Shown here: piece after piece, positions 15,550 through 22,284 of the stretch
Layout: every line of letters begins with the position of its first letter
Numbering within the stretch: the stretch's first letter is position 1
Assembly (NCBI GenBank): GCA_005778045.1
Contig: SXKQ01000030.1
Span: 1 to 24,682, forward strand
Source: Planctomycetia bacterium
Lineage (GTDB): Bacteria; Planctomycetota; UBA1135; GCA-002686595
Direction of reading: 5' to 3'
DNA length: 24,682 bases
Position numbers and translations under genes: made by a program
The notes under the pieces: generated by a model
What the model was told of the DNA's origin: nothing
Database searches by the model: none
What the model saw: only the letters and a program-made list of their open reading frames with translations

Positions 15550-16531
15550 TGCGCAACCAGCGTGGGCATGGGCAGGAACCCGAGCATGTAGACCGTCGCC
15601 GTGCCGAGCAGGAGGCTGCCGAGGAGCCAGCGTCCGTTGTCAGTCAGGCTCGCGTCCCGCTCGCGCGCAAAGCTCGCTGACCCGTTGCGCCGCGAGCCAC
15701 AGAACGTGCCGAGCTACACGCGGTACAACGCGACAGCGTTGCAGCCCGTCGTCGCCACGAGCAGGATCGTCGCGAGCGGCGCGGCGTGCACCAACTCGTA
15801 AAACAGCAGGTCCTCGGCAAAGAACGCCTTCCCTCCCGGGACGCCGACGAAGGCCCAGCCACAGGCCACGAAGGCGGCGTGCAGGGCCGGCTCCACGTCG
15901 ACCAGCGCGTGGCGAAGCGACAGGCGCGCGGTGCCGTGCAGTCGCCGTGGCTCGATCAGGACCGCGAGCAGTACTGCGCTCCCTCAAGGACGAGCGACGA
16001 CTGCGAGAGGGCGATCGAGGCGATGGCGCGTTCTCGCTCGTCGCGAACAAGCGCAAGGCAGGACTGAGCCTCCGCGCTGGCGACGAACAGGAACTGGGAG
16101 GCGCTCACGCTCTCCGCCCCGAGCTGGTTCTGATGTGCCTCCAGCCAGCGGTACAGAAGCGCCACGCCGGGCTTCGCGATCAGGAACAACGCGAACTCGG
16201 CGCGTCGCGGGGAACGGCGCACATCCTCGATCCACAACTGGAAGGGGACCGCGCCCGTAACCAGTCCGAGACAGGTCGCCGCGAGCCAGCCGGGTGCGGC
16301 CTCTCAGGCGAGCGGAAGCGGCGCGCGGGCCATGGTGCCGAGCGCGATCCACGGCCGGCGTGGCGTCGATGTCACCTGCGCGCTCAGCAGGACTCAGCTG
16401 GCGAGGAGCGCCCACGCGGCGAGGAATGGCGCGCCGGAGGGCGCGAGCCAGATCCCGGCGAACACGACGACGCCCGCCCGCAGGCCCAAGTGCTGCGCGC
16501 AGCTCGTGCGCATGATCGCCGTGGCGTTCAC
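15546..16531 (-). pseudogene. Decayed NuoM/NuoL-like proton-conducting membrane subunit gene
   Basis: A start GTG at 16531 has GGAGG (16537-16541) five bases upstream, and the reading frame runs to TAG at 15546-15548, about 328 codons. In between are two in-frame TGAs (16394-16396 and 16304-16306), a frameshift near 15960-15985, and an in-frame TAG (15714-15716). Across these breaks the translation keeps the order of the proton-conducting transporter family (PF00361). VPFQLWIEDV with KPGVALLYRW matches the WLPDA...GVYLLAR region, then RDERERAIASIALSQSS matches QxDxKRxLAYSSISQ. FVGVPGGKAFFAEDLL followed by a membrane segment and LGTFCG completes the pattern. A working protein cannot be made. 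Shorter than full NuoM, it may have been a compact paralogue or already truncated. Confidence 0.72.
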
Positions 16532-17047
16532 GGTGACCTCCGCCGCTCTTCCGCGAGCCGGGGCCGGGCGACGAGGTCCGACTGGAGAGCGTCGAGCCAA
16601 GACACTCGCCGGGACTCGAGGTGCAGGTTGCGCTGCCAGCGCGCGGGTCGGTCGGAGCTTGCCGCCGGGGCCCCCGTGTCGGGGTCGTTCCAGCCCGAGG
16701 CCCTTGATTCTCGCCGCTGCGCCGATTTCAGCGGGCATGTCCGCTGTCGCGCAACTCTGAGCGGCTGCGCGATCGGGTTCCGAAACCAGCCCGAAATGCG
16801 AATGGGCACCGGAGCACCTTGGGGCATACGGCCAGCTCCCCAGAATATTGGGCCGCTCGAAAGCGCGGCGGTGGGTGAGAGGCGCCTCCTGAGGCTGCTC
16901 GTCTTGAGCTGACGCGGTGTTTTTTTGGGGGGCCTACGCAGGTCCCTGAGCTCCGCTCGGCGCACAACTTCCACCGCGAGCGCTCGCACAGGAAGCCGTC
17001 TTGCTCAAACCACGACTGTAATCTCCGACCCTCCTCCGCTCTCTTTT

Positions 17048-17079
17048 CGCTGCCCGTTCAAGCAGAACGGGGGGCAGCG
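17048..17079 (+). repeat. Inverted repeat (hairpin) in the gene-poor stretch
   Basis: CCCGTTC (17053-17059) and GAACGGG (17065-17071) pair exactly around AAGCA. Alternatively CGCTGCCC (17048-17055) pairs with GGGCAGCG (17072-17079) with a three-G bulge, giving a longer stem. TTTT lies just before it on the plus strand, the wrong side for a plus-strand terminator. Function unknown. Confidence 0.4.
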
Positions 17080-17082
17080 CTG

Positions 17083-17211
17083 ATGGGCGGCAAGAGTTCG
17101 GGGCCCCGCTCGGCCGTCGGCTATCAGGCCTGCGCCACGCGCATCCGCTGCGTTGGCAGCCCCAAGCCCTCGGGCAAGGGCTGGTACACCTGCACCCCTA
17201 AGGGCCGGTAG
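17083..17211 (+). CDS. Possible small Cys-containing protein (42 codons)
   Basis: ATG 17083 to TAG 17211 encodes 42 residues with three cysteines (17, 23, 37) in a Lys/Gly/Ser-rich setting, ending GKGWYTCTPKGR. The composition is less Arg/Ala-biased than the chance frames around it, and it follows the 17048-17079 hairpin. However, there is no good ribosome site and I recognise no family. It may be a remnant or chance frame. Confidence 0.18.
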   Translation: MGGKSSGPRSAVGYQACATRIRCVGSPKPSGKGWYTCTPKGR

Positions 17212-17245
17212 CAGCCACGACAGCCAGGGAGCCGCGGGTCGCGCC

Positions 17246-17845
17246 TCATCCGAGAGGCCGGCTCGCGGATTCTGTAGCTCCGGCGTCCTCTCGCGTGCGC
17301 GCGCGAGACCGATGCCAGCGCCCCAGAAGGCGCCGCAACCAAGGCCGAGGCGAGTCCTCGAGCTGTCCGATGGCGCAGGCAAGTTGCCCCTCCACCCTCC
17401 CGAGCTGGTGCGCGAGCGACAGGGCCTCGCGGGTCGAGGTTTCGAGCTTCTCGAGCGCGGTTTCTAGCTTCGCTTCGAGCTTGGCCGCGTGCCTCTGGGC
17501 CGACTGCTCGACCTTCTCGGACAGCGCCAGCGTGCCCGACAGGCGAGCAACCTTCTCCCGAACTGCTGCGAGATGAGCTCGGAGTGCGAGCTCCTCGCCG
17601 TGGTCCTCGTCGGCTTCGAGCTTCCGTAGCTCGACCGCTGCGCGCGCAAGGTTTGGAATGGCCTCGGCGAGGTTGTCTCCGGCCCTTGCCAACCTTGCAT
17701 CTGACGCTTGTGCAACCTCGTCTCCGACCTTGCCAACGGCTCAGGCCGACACCATGGCGACGATACGCCCTCGAGGCGGGCCCACGCTCGACCGGCAACG
17801 TCCCCCGCTGGATGCGCTCGCGGATGGCCTGCGGGCTCGTCCCGC
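17246..17845 (-). pseudogene. Remnant of a helix-turn-helix/coiled-coil gene, 5' end lost
   Basis: From 17843 downward a frame reads GTSPQAIRERIQRGTLPVER, the recognition half of a MerR/excisionase-type helix-turn-helix. About 17785 the sense moves to another frame, which meets a TGA at 17741-17743. It then stays open for a long Ala/Glu/Leu-rich coiled coil (KLEADEDHGEELALRAHL and AAKLEAKLETALEKLETST) ending in an Arg-rich tail at 17246. This HTH-linker-coiled-coil layout is common in small bacterial DNA-binding proteins. The first helix and start codon are missing because the sequence abuts the VIT1-like remnant near 17840. The coiled-coil part alone (147 codons from ATG 17692) remains open and could be expressed. 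Confidence 0.55.
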
Positions 17846-18211
17846 AAGGAAGCTCGTCCACGCGGCGCCCCACGGCGAGCCGAGTTCGTCCGGATCGAGG
17901 CCGAGCTGCTCGCGGGCGAGCGTGTCGAGCGCATGCTCCGGATCGGACATGCGCTTGCGCGCGACGGTGCGCGCTTCCTCGAACTCGATCCCGCGGCCCG
18001 ATGGGATGCGCACGAGTCGCGCGACCACGCGCGCGCAGCGTCCCGGCACGAACACGTCCAGCGGAACGCGGGCGCGGCTGGCCCAGTGCGCGGCCTCGGC
18101 CGCGAGCTCACCGAACATCGTGCGCGCCGCGGCGTCCGGCTCGACGCGCGCGCTTTCTCGGTACAGCCACGCCGACTGCAGCTCCTCGCGCCAGTGCTCG
18201 TGGGACGACAT
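17840..18211 (-). pseudogene. Remnant of a rubrerythrin-VIT1/CCC1-type iron/manganese transporter gene
   Basis: From ATG 18211 the frame begins HWREELQSAWLYRESARVEP and continues through ARVVARLVR, matching the ferritin-like N-terminal domain of bacterial VIT1/CCC1 fusion proteins. At about codons 68-77 it jumps directly to FEEARTVARKRMSDPEHALD and LGLDPDELGSPWGAAWTSFL, which in intact relatives lies well over a hundred residues later, after the first membrane helices. The C-terminal helices are also missing: homology stops at SFLAG, where the helix-turn-helix remnant begins, and the frame runs on without homology to TGA 17741. Two deletions explain this. The product cannot transport metal. 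ATGs at 18229 and 18238 are alternative starts. Confidence 0.65.
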
Positions 18212-18267
18212 GGCGCGGGAAGCCAGCATCCTGCGCATCTAAATTCCCGTCGCCGCGGTGCGCAGTC

Positions 18268-18297
18268 TCGACAACCCCGCGCGCGAAGGGCGACAAT
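18268..18297 (+). promoter_or_regulatory. Candidate promoter of the catabolic operon
   Basis: TCGACA (18268-18273) and GACAAT (18292-18297) resemble -35 and -10 elements with an 18-base spacer. The -10 box ends seven bases before ATG 18305, so the transcript would be leaderless or nearly so. No operator palindrome stands out. Confidence 0.42.
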
Positions 18298-18304
18298 CTG
18301 GGGC

Positions 18305-19093
18305 ATGAGCGCTCGCCACGTCGCTTTCGTCACTGGCGCCGGTCGCGGCCTCGGCGCCGCCATCGCCGCCGAGCTGGCCGGCGCGGGGACCACAGTCGTG
18401 CTGGCCGCGCGCACCCTGCCCGAGTGCGAGCGCACGGCGCAGGACCTGCGCGAGAGCGGAGGCAGCGCCTTCGCAGTGCAGCTCGACGTCGGCGACGCGA
18501 ACTCGATCGCCACGGCGCTGGCGCGCGCCCGCGAGCTCGCCGGTCCGGTCGATTGGCTCGTCAACAACGCCGGCATCGCAGTCAGCGCACCGCTGCTCCC
18601 GAGGGACGGCAACGCGGACGAGCTCTACGAGCGGCACCTCCGGATCAACTTCCACGGCGCGCGGCGCATGGCCGAGGGGCTGCTGCCCGCGATGAAGTCT
18701 GCGGGCTACGGCCGCATCGTGAACGTCGCGTCGTCCGCAGCGCTGCGCGGCTATCGCTACGTCGCAGCCTACAGCGCCTCGAAGCATGCGCTGCTCGGCT
18801 GGGCGCGGGCCGCGGCGCTCGAACTCGAAGGGACCGGCGTGCAGGTCGCGACGGTGTGCCCGCACTACGTGGACTCGCCGATGACCGACGCGTCGGTGCG
18901 CGCGATCGTGGCCAAGACGGGGCGCAGCGAAGCCGAGGCGCGGGGGCTCTTGGCGGCGGAAAATCCGGCCGGAAAGCTGGTTCGGCCGGAGCAGGTCGCC
19001 AGCGTGGTGCGCGGACTGCTCGAGGGCGGCACCAACGGCGCTCTGGTCGAGCTCGACGGCGGCGTGCCGCGCTATCATCCCGCCTCGCGATGA
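18305..19093 (+). CDS. SDR-family NAD(P)-dependent dehydrogenase
   Basis: The 262-residue classical SDR has TGAGRGLG (10-17), NNAG (87-90), Asn115, the catalytic Ser143/Ser144 region, Tyr156 and Lys160 (YSASK). It should oxidise a hydroxyl or reduce a keto group on a small molecule or CoA thioester. As first gene of a set with RidA, hydratase and acyl-CoA dehydrogenase homologues it most likely acts as a 3-hydroxyacyl-CoA-type dehydrogenase. SDRs occupy the same slot in 2-aminobenzoyl-CoA clusters. A GACAAT box lies seven bases upstream and no ribosome site is seen. Its TGA overlaps the next gene's ATG (ATGA), which indicates translational coupling. The intact frame contrasts with the decayed genes just upstream. 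Confidence 0.85.
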   Translation: MSARHVAFVTGAGRGLGAAIAAELAGAGTTVVLAARTLPECERTAQDLRESGGSAFAVQLDVGDANSIATALARARELAGPVDWLVNNAGIAVSAPLLPRDGNADELYERHLRINFHGARRMAEGLLPAMKSAGYGRIVNVASSAALRGYRYVAAYSASKHALLGWARAAALELEGTGVQVATVCPHYVDSPMTDASVRAIVAKTGRSEAEARGLLAAENPAGKLVRPEQVASVVRGLLEGGTNGALVELDGGVPRYHPASR

Positions 19094-19494
19094 AGCTCGA
19101 ACCAATCCAGCCGCCGGGGTGGGCCGCGCCCAAGGGCTACTCCAACGGCGTGCTCGCGCCCGCGGGCTCGCGTCTGCTGGCCGTGGCGGGACAGATTGCG
19201 TGGGACGCCGAGCAGCGCCTCGTGGGGCGCGGCGACTTCCCGCTGCAGTTTCGCACGGCGCTCGCCAACGTGGTGGCCGTCGTGCGCGCGGCGGGCGGCG
19301 GCCCCGAGCACTTGCTCCAGCTCACGATCTTCGTCACAGACAAGGGCGCCTACCTCGCCTGCACGCACGAGCTCGGCGCGGCGTGGAAGGAGCTCGTCGG
19401 GCGCCACTATCCAGCCATGGCGCTCGTCGAAGTCGCCGATCTGCTCGAGGAAGGCGCTCAGGTCGAGATCCAGGCGCTGGCGGCCCTGCCCTGA
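19090..19494 (+). CDS. RidA-family (YjgF/YER057c/UK114) protein lacking the catalytic Arg
   Basis: The 134-residue length and fold pattern (AVAGQIAWDA, LGAAWKELVGRHYPA, QVEIQALAAL) fit the RidA family, whose archetype hydrolyses reactive enamine/imine intermediates. The archetypal PAR motif carrying the essential Arg (Arg105 in E. coli RidA) reads PAM here (Met110), while the later Glu (Glu126) is kept. Ordinary 2-aminoacrylate deaminase activity is therefore doubtful. Members without this Arg occur beside aromatic and amino-compound catabolic genes, where they may act on a pathway-specific amine or enamine. The start overlaps the SDR stop by four bases. Family assignment is sure; activity is not. 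Confidence 0.85.
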   Translation: MKLEPIQPPGWAAPKGYSNGVLAPAGSRLLAVAGQIAWDAEQRLVGRGDFPLQFRTALANVVAVVRAAGGGPEHLLQLTIFVTDKGAYLACTHELGAAWKELVGRHYPAMALVEVADLLEEGAQVEIQALAALP

Positions 19495-19531
19495 CCTTCG
19501 TTCCGTTCTGGTCTTCCCGAGGAGTCTCGCC

Positions 19532-19927
19532 ATGGATGCCAAGTCACCGCTCGAGCGCGCGCTCGGTCCCCAGCTCGCCGCAATCCGCGAGCTTGAGCAG
19601 CGCACGCGCGAGCTCGCTCTGGTGAGCGCCCACCGTCGGACTCAGGCTGTGCGCAAGCTGGAGGAGCTCGAGCGCGACCTCGCCCGCGTGGCGCTCGTAG
19701 TGCGCGCGATCGCCGACCTCGCGATCGACAAGGGGCTCTTCACCGACGCCCAGCTGCGCGCGCAGTTCGATCAAGCCGACTTTGCCGATGGCGTGTTCGA
19801 CGCCGCGCTCGACCCGAAATTGGTCGCGCCGGGCACGGGCCGCGGAAACGTGCGCGTGCGCCCGGCGAAGCCCAAAGCCAAGCCCAAGGCCAAGCCCAAG
19901 CCCAAGGCGTCGCGCAAGGCGCGCTAG
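19532..19927 (+). CDS. Small coiled-coil protein with Lys/Pro/Ala-rich tail
   Basis: The 131-residue product is not one I recognise. ATG 19532 has GAGGAG (19519-19524 region) upstream, a clearer ribosome site than its neighbours. Residues 5-65 are strongly helical and heptad-like (ELEQRTRELALVSAHRR, LEELERDLARVAL). Residues 66-100 are acidic. The tail from about 111 is built of Lys-Pro and Lys-Ala repeats (AKPKAKPKAKPKPKA), a histone H1-like basic tail that could bind nucleic acid or acidic partners. It lies inside the catabolic operon, six bases before the hydratase-like gene, which is unusual for a protein with no enzyme-like features. Confidence 0.68.
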   Translation: MDAKSPLERALGPQLAAIRELEQRTRELALVSAHRRTQAVRKLEELERDLARVALVVRAIADLAIDKGLFTDAQLRAQFDQADFADGVFDAALDPKLVAPGTGRGNVRVRPAKPKAKPKAKPKPKASRKAR

Positions 19928-19933
19928 GATCCC

Positions 19934-20740
19934 ATGCAACCTCAGCACTTTCGCTACAGCGAGCAGGACGGCGTCGCCACGATCCGGCTCGACCGTCCCG
20001 AGCGCCTCAACGCGCTCACCTTCGATTCCTATGCGGAACTGCGCGATGCGTTCGCGACGCTGCACTCGCGCGCCAGCGTGCGGTCGATCGTGCTGACGGG
20101 GACGGGCCGTGCCTTCTGCTCGGGCGGCGACGTCAAGGACATCATCGGGCGGCTCTTCGACGTGCCCGAGGCGGACCTCTACGCCTTCACGCGCATGACC
20201 TGCGACCTGATCGAGAACATGCGCCGCTGCGAGAAGCCGATCGTCGCCGCGCTCAACGGCACGACTTGCGGGGCGGGCGCGGTGATGGCGATTGCGGCCG
20301 ACGTGCGCGTCGCCGCGGACACGGCGAAGATCGCGTTCCTGTTCACGAAAGTCGGCCTCTCGGGCGCTGACATGGGCGCGGCGTGGCTCCTGCCGCGTAT
20401 CGTGGGCTTCGGGCGCGCGAGCGAGCTCCTGATGCTCGGCGACTTCATGGCGGCGCAGCGCGCCTACGAGATCGGGCTCTACAACGAGGTCTGCAAGCCC
20501 GATGAGCTCGAGGCGCGCGCGCTCGAGTGGGCGCGCAAGCTCGCGGCAGGCCCGACCTTGGGCATGGCGGTCACCAAACGCATGCTCAACGCCGAGGCGT
20601 CGATGACGCTCGGCGAAGCGATGGCGGCCGAAGGCTGGATCCAAGCCGAGTGCATGAAGCACCCCGACTACCTCGAGGGCTACCGCGCCTCGCTCGAGAA
20701 GCGCGCGCCCGACTTCCCCAACGTGAAGGCGCGGTCGTGA
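19934..20740 (+). CDS. Enoyl-CoA hydratase/isomerase-family protein with altered active site
   Basis: The 268-residue crotonase-fold protein keeps the CoA oxyanion-hole elements (FCSGGD, 61-66, and CGAGA, 112-116). The two glutamates of true enoyl-CoA hydratases are not present: the first position is Val117 and the second falls at about residues 137-139 (F-T-K). Instead Asp146 (GLSGADMGAAW) lines up with the nucleophilic Asp of 4-chlorobenzoyl-CoA dehalogenase by spacing to the following Arg. This suggests a hydrolase, isomerase or ring-acting member rather than a simple hydratase, as would suit an alicyclic or aromatic CoA thioester. The stop overlaps the acyl-CoA dehydrogenase start (GTGA). 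Confidence 0.85.
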   Translation: MQPQHFRYSEQDGVATIRLDRPERLNALTFDSYAELRDAFATLHSRASVRSIVLTGTGRAFCSGGDVKDIIGRLFDVPEADLYAFTRMTCDLIENMRRCEKPIVAALNGTTCGAGAVMAIAADVRVAADTAKIAFLFTKVGLSGADMGAAWLLPRIVGFGRASELLMLGDFMAAQRAYEIGLYNEVCKPDELEARALEWARKLAAGPTLGMAVTKRMLNAEASMTLGEAMAAEGWIQAECMKHPDYLEGYRASLEKRAPDFPNVKARS

Positions 20741-21900
20741 GCGCTCGGGTCCTCGCAGCACTGCGCGAGTCCGCGCGCGCGGTTGGTCGCGCGGGCGAAC
20801 CGCAGCTGACCGGTCTCGACGAAACCGCGGCCGCGCGGCGCGCGCTCGCGCTCGTCGCGCAGGCCGGGCTCACGGCGTGGAGCGTGCCCGCGAAGTGGGG
20901 CGGTGCGCCAGCGCAGGGCCTCGCGGCGGACGACGACGTGTCCTGTCGCGCGATGTGCGCGCTGCGCGAGCCGCTCGCGTACCACAGCGCGATGCTCGAC
21001 GTGATGCTCGTGATGCAGGGGCTCGGGAGCTACAGCCTCGCGCGCTCGGGCAAGGAAGCCGCATGCCGCGAGCTCCTGCCGCGCGTCGCACGCGGCGAAC
21101 TCGTCGCGGCCTTCGGGCTCACCGAGCCGGGCGCCGGTTCCGACCTCGGGCTCGTTTCCACGCGCGCCGAGCGCGTCGGTGGCTGCTGGCGGATCTCCGG
21201 CCACAAGACCTTCATCTCCAACGCGGGCGTCGCGGGACTCTACACGCTGCTCGCGCGCACTTCGGGCGAGCCGGGCGACAACGGCAAGGGCAGCCTGACG
21301 ATGTTCGCGCTGCGCAGCGACGCCCCGGGTCTCTCGACGCGGCGCTTCGAGGTCACGAGCCCGCATCCGATCGGCGACCTGCTGCTCGAGGGCGTCGAGG
21401 TGGGGGACGAGCACGTGCTCGGCGAGGTCGGCGGCGGCCTCGACGTGGCACTCGCCACGCTCGGCCGCTTCCGCACCAGCGTCGCGGCCGCCGCCAATGG
21501 CTTCGCGCGACGCGCGCTCGACGAGTCGCTGATGCGCCTCTCGACGCGCTCGCAGTTCGGCAAGCCGCTGGCGGCGAATCAGGGGCTCGCCTTCGACCTC
21601 GCGGAGATGGACACGCGCCTGCGCGCCGCCGAATTGCTCGTGACGGAGGCCGCCGAGGCGGTGGATCGCGGCGAGCGAGCCGTCGAGGAAGTCGCGCGCG
21701 CCAAGCTGTTTTCGACCGAGAACGCGTCCTACGTCTGCGATCGCGCGGTGCAGCACTTTGGCGGCCAGGGCGTTGTGCGCGGCAACATCGTGGAGCAGCT
21801 GTGGCGCGACGTGCGCGCGCTGCGCATCTACGAGGGCACCAGCGAGGTGCAGAAGCTGATCCTCTCACGCGCCTTGCTGGCGCGGCTCAAGGAGCGTTGA
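20737..21900 (+). CDS. Acyl-CoA dehydrogenase
   Basis: The 387-residue length is standard for this FAD enzyme. Family signatures are FGLTEPGAGSD, the substrate/FAD region ISGHKTFISNAG, STRSQFGKPLAANQ, HFGGQGVVRGN and the C-terminal RIYEGTSEVQ, where Glu366 is the expected catalytic base. It should introduce a C=C bond next to a CoA thioester and pass electrons to an electron-transfer flavoprotein or, as the next gene suggests, a ferredoxin. GTG 20737 is chosen since it overlaps the preceding stop by four bases and places the helical N-terminus at normal length. The next gene begins three bases after the stop, so co-expression is nearly certain. Confidence 0.92.
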   Translation: MSARVLAALRESARAVGRAGEPQLTGLDETAAARRALALVAQAGLTAWSVPAKWGGAPAQGLAADDDVSCRAMCALREPLAYHSAMLDVMLVMQGLGSYSLARSGKEAACRELLPRVARGELVAAFGLTEPGAGSDLGLVSTRAERVGGCWRISGHKTFISNAGVAGLYTLLARTSGEPGDNGKGSLTMFALRSDAPGLSTRRFEVTSPHPIGDLLLEGVEVGDEHVLGEVGGGLDVALATLGRFRTSVAAAANGFARRALDESLMRLSTRSQFGKPLAANQGLAFDLAEMDTRLRAAELLVTEAAEAVDRGERAVEEVARAKLFSTENASYVCDRAVQHFGGQGVVRGNIVEQLWRDVRALRIYEGTSEVQKLILSRALLARLKER

Positions 21901-21903
21901 TCC

Positions 21904-22248
21904 ATGGCGAAGTTCCAGCGACACGTCTTCATCTGTACCAACGAGCGCGAGGGCGGAGACGAGCGCGGCTGCTGCAAGGCGCGCGGCGCGTCGGAAGTGG
22001 CCGAGGCCTTCAAGAAGAAACTGCACGAGCAGGGCTTCAAGCGCATCGTGCGGCCCAACAAGGCGGGCTGCCTAGACCAGTGTGCGTTTGGAACGGTGGT
22101 GGTCGTGTACCCCGACAACGTGTGGTACGGGCGTGTCACGGTGGCCGATGTGGACGAGATCATCGAGCGCCATATGCGCCACGGGCAGGTGGTCGAGCGG
22201 CTGGTGATCCCCGATGACAAGCTGACCGGAATCGCGCCTGCGTCGTAG
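21904..22248 (+). CDS. Thioredoxin-like [2Fe-2S] ferredoxin
   Basis: The 114-residue protein matches the NuoE/Shethna-type ferredoxin family. Cys11 (FICTNE), Cys23/Cys24 (RGCC), Cys56 and Cys60 (AGCLDQC) form the cluster-binding set, and VVVYPDNVWYGRVT is the conserved C-terminal strand pair. It carries single electrons in the cytoplasm. Placed directly between the acyl-CoA dehydrogenase and the ferritin-fold protein, it is a plausible electron donor to an oxygenase or reductase step of the same pathway. A TAGACT overlapping its stop codon could be a -10 element for the next gene. Confidence 0.88.
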   Translation: MAKFQRHVFICTNEREGGDERGCCKARGASEVAEAFKKKLHEQGFKRIVRPNKAGCLDQCAFGTVVVVYPDNVWYGRVTVADVDEIIERHMRHGQVVERLVIPDDKLTGIAPAS

Positions 22249-22259
22249 ACTGTGCGACC

Positions 22260-22275
22260 CGCGGGAACTCCCGCG
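22260..22275 (+). repeat. Short hairpin in the ferredoxin/PaaA-like gap
   Basis: CGCGGG (22260-22265) pairs with CCCGCG (22270-22275) around AACT, nine bases before ATG 22285. It could weaken translation of the downstream gene or mark a processing or pausing site within the operon. Confidence 0.35.
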
Positions 22276-22284
22276 AGTCCCACC

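Larger units (their letters stand above)
16532..17245. other. Gene-poor stretch between decayed genes
   Basis: No reading frame here shows convincing homology or a sensible start. On the minus strand a fragment around 16590-16690 (including WQRNLHLESRRVSWLDAL) looks protein-like but is too short to identify; it could be the tail of a gene once upstream of the NuoM-like one. A T7G6 homopolymer pair lies at about 16919-16932, unusual for this base composition. A hairpin and a 42-codon frame are listed separately. Confidence 0.5.

Noticed and set aside
7567..16396. TGA as a sense codon (alternative genetic code or selenocysteine) to explain internal TGAs
   Set aside because: Many intact genes here end in TGA exactly at the family's normal length, frameshifts and a TAG accompany the internal TGAs, and no SECIS-like element was seen at them.
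16919..16932. T7G6 tract as an intrinsic terminator
   Set aside because: No adjoining stem of useful length precedes the T run on either strand.
16560..16990. Minus-strand frame upstream of the NuoM-like remnant as a second pseudogene
   Set aside because: Only a short protein-like fragment is visible and no family could be named, so it was left as part of the gene-poor stretch.
17060..17070. Sequence CAAGCAGAA as sequencing adapter contamination
   Set aside because: Only about nine bases match and they form part of a genomic hairpin; the adapter sequence does not continue.
19862..19924. Short tandem repeat suggesting a CRISPR or satellite
   Set aside because: The repeats are Lys-Pro/Lys-Ala codons in frame within an intact small gene; no spacer-repeat structure exists anywhere in the window.
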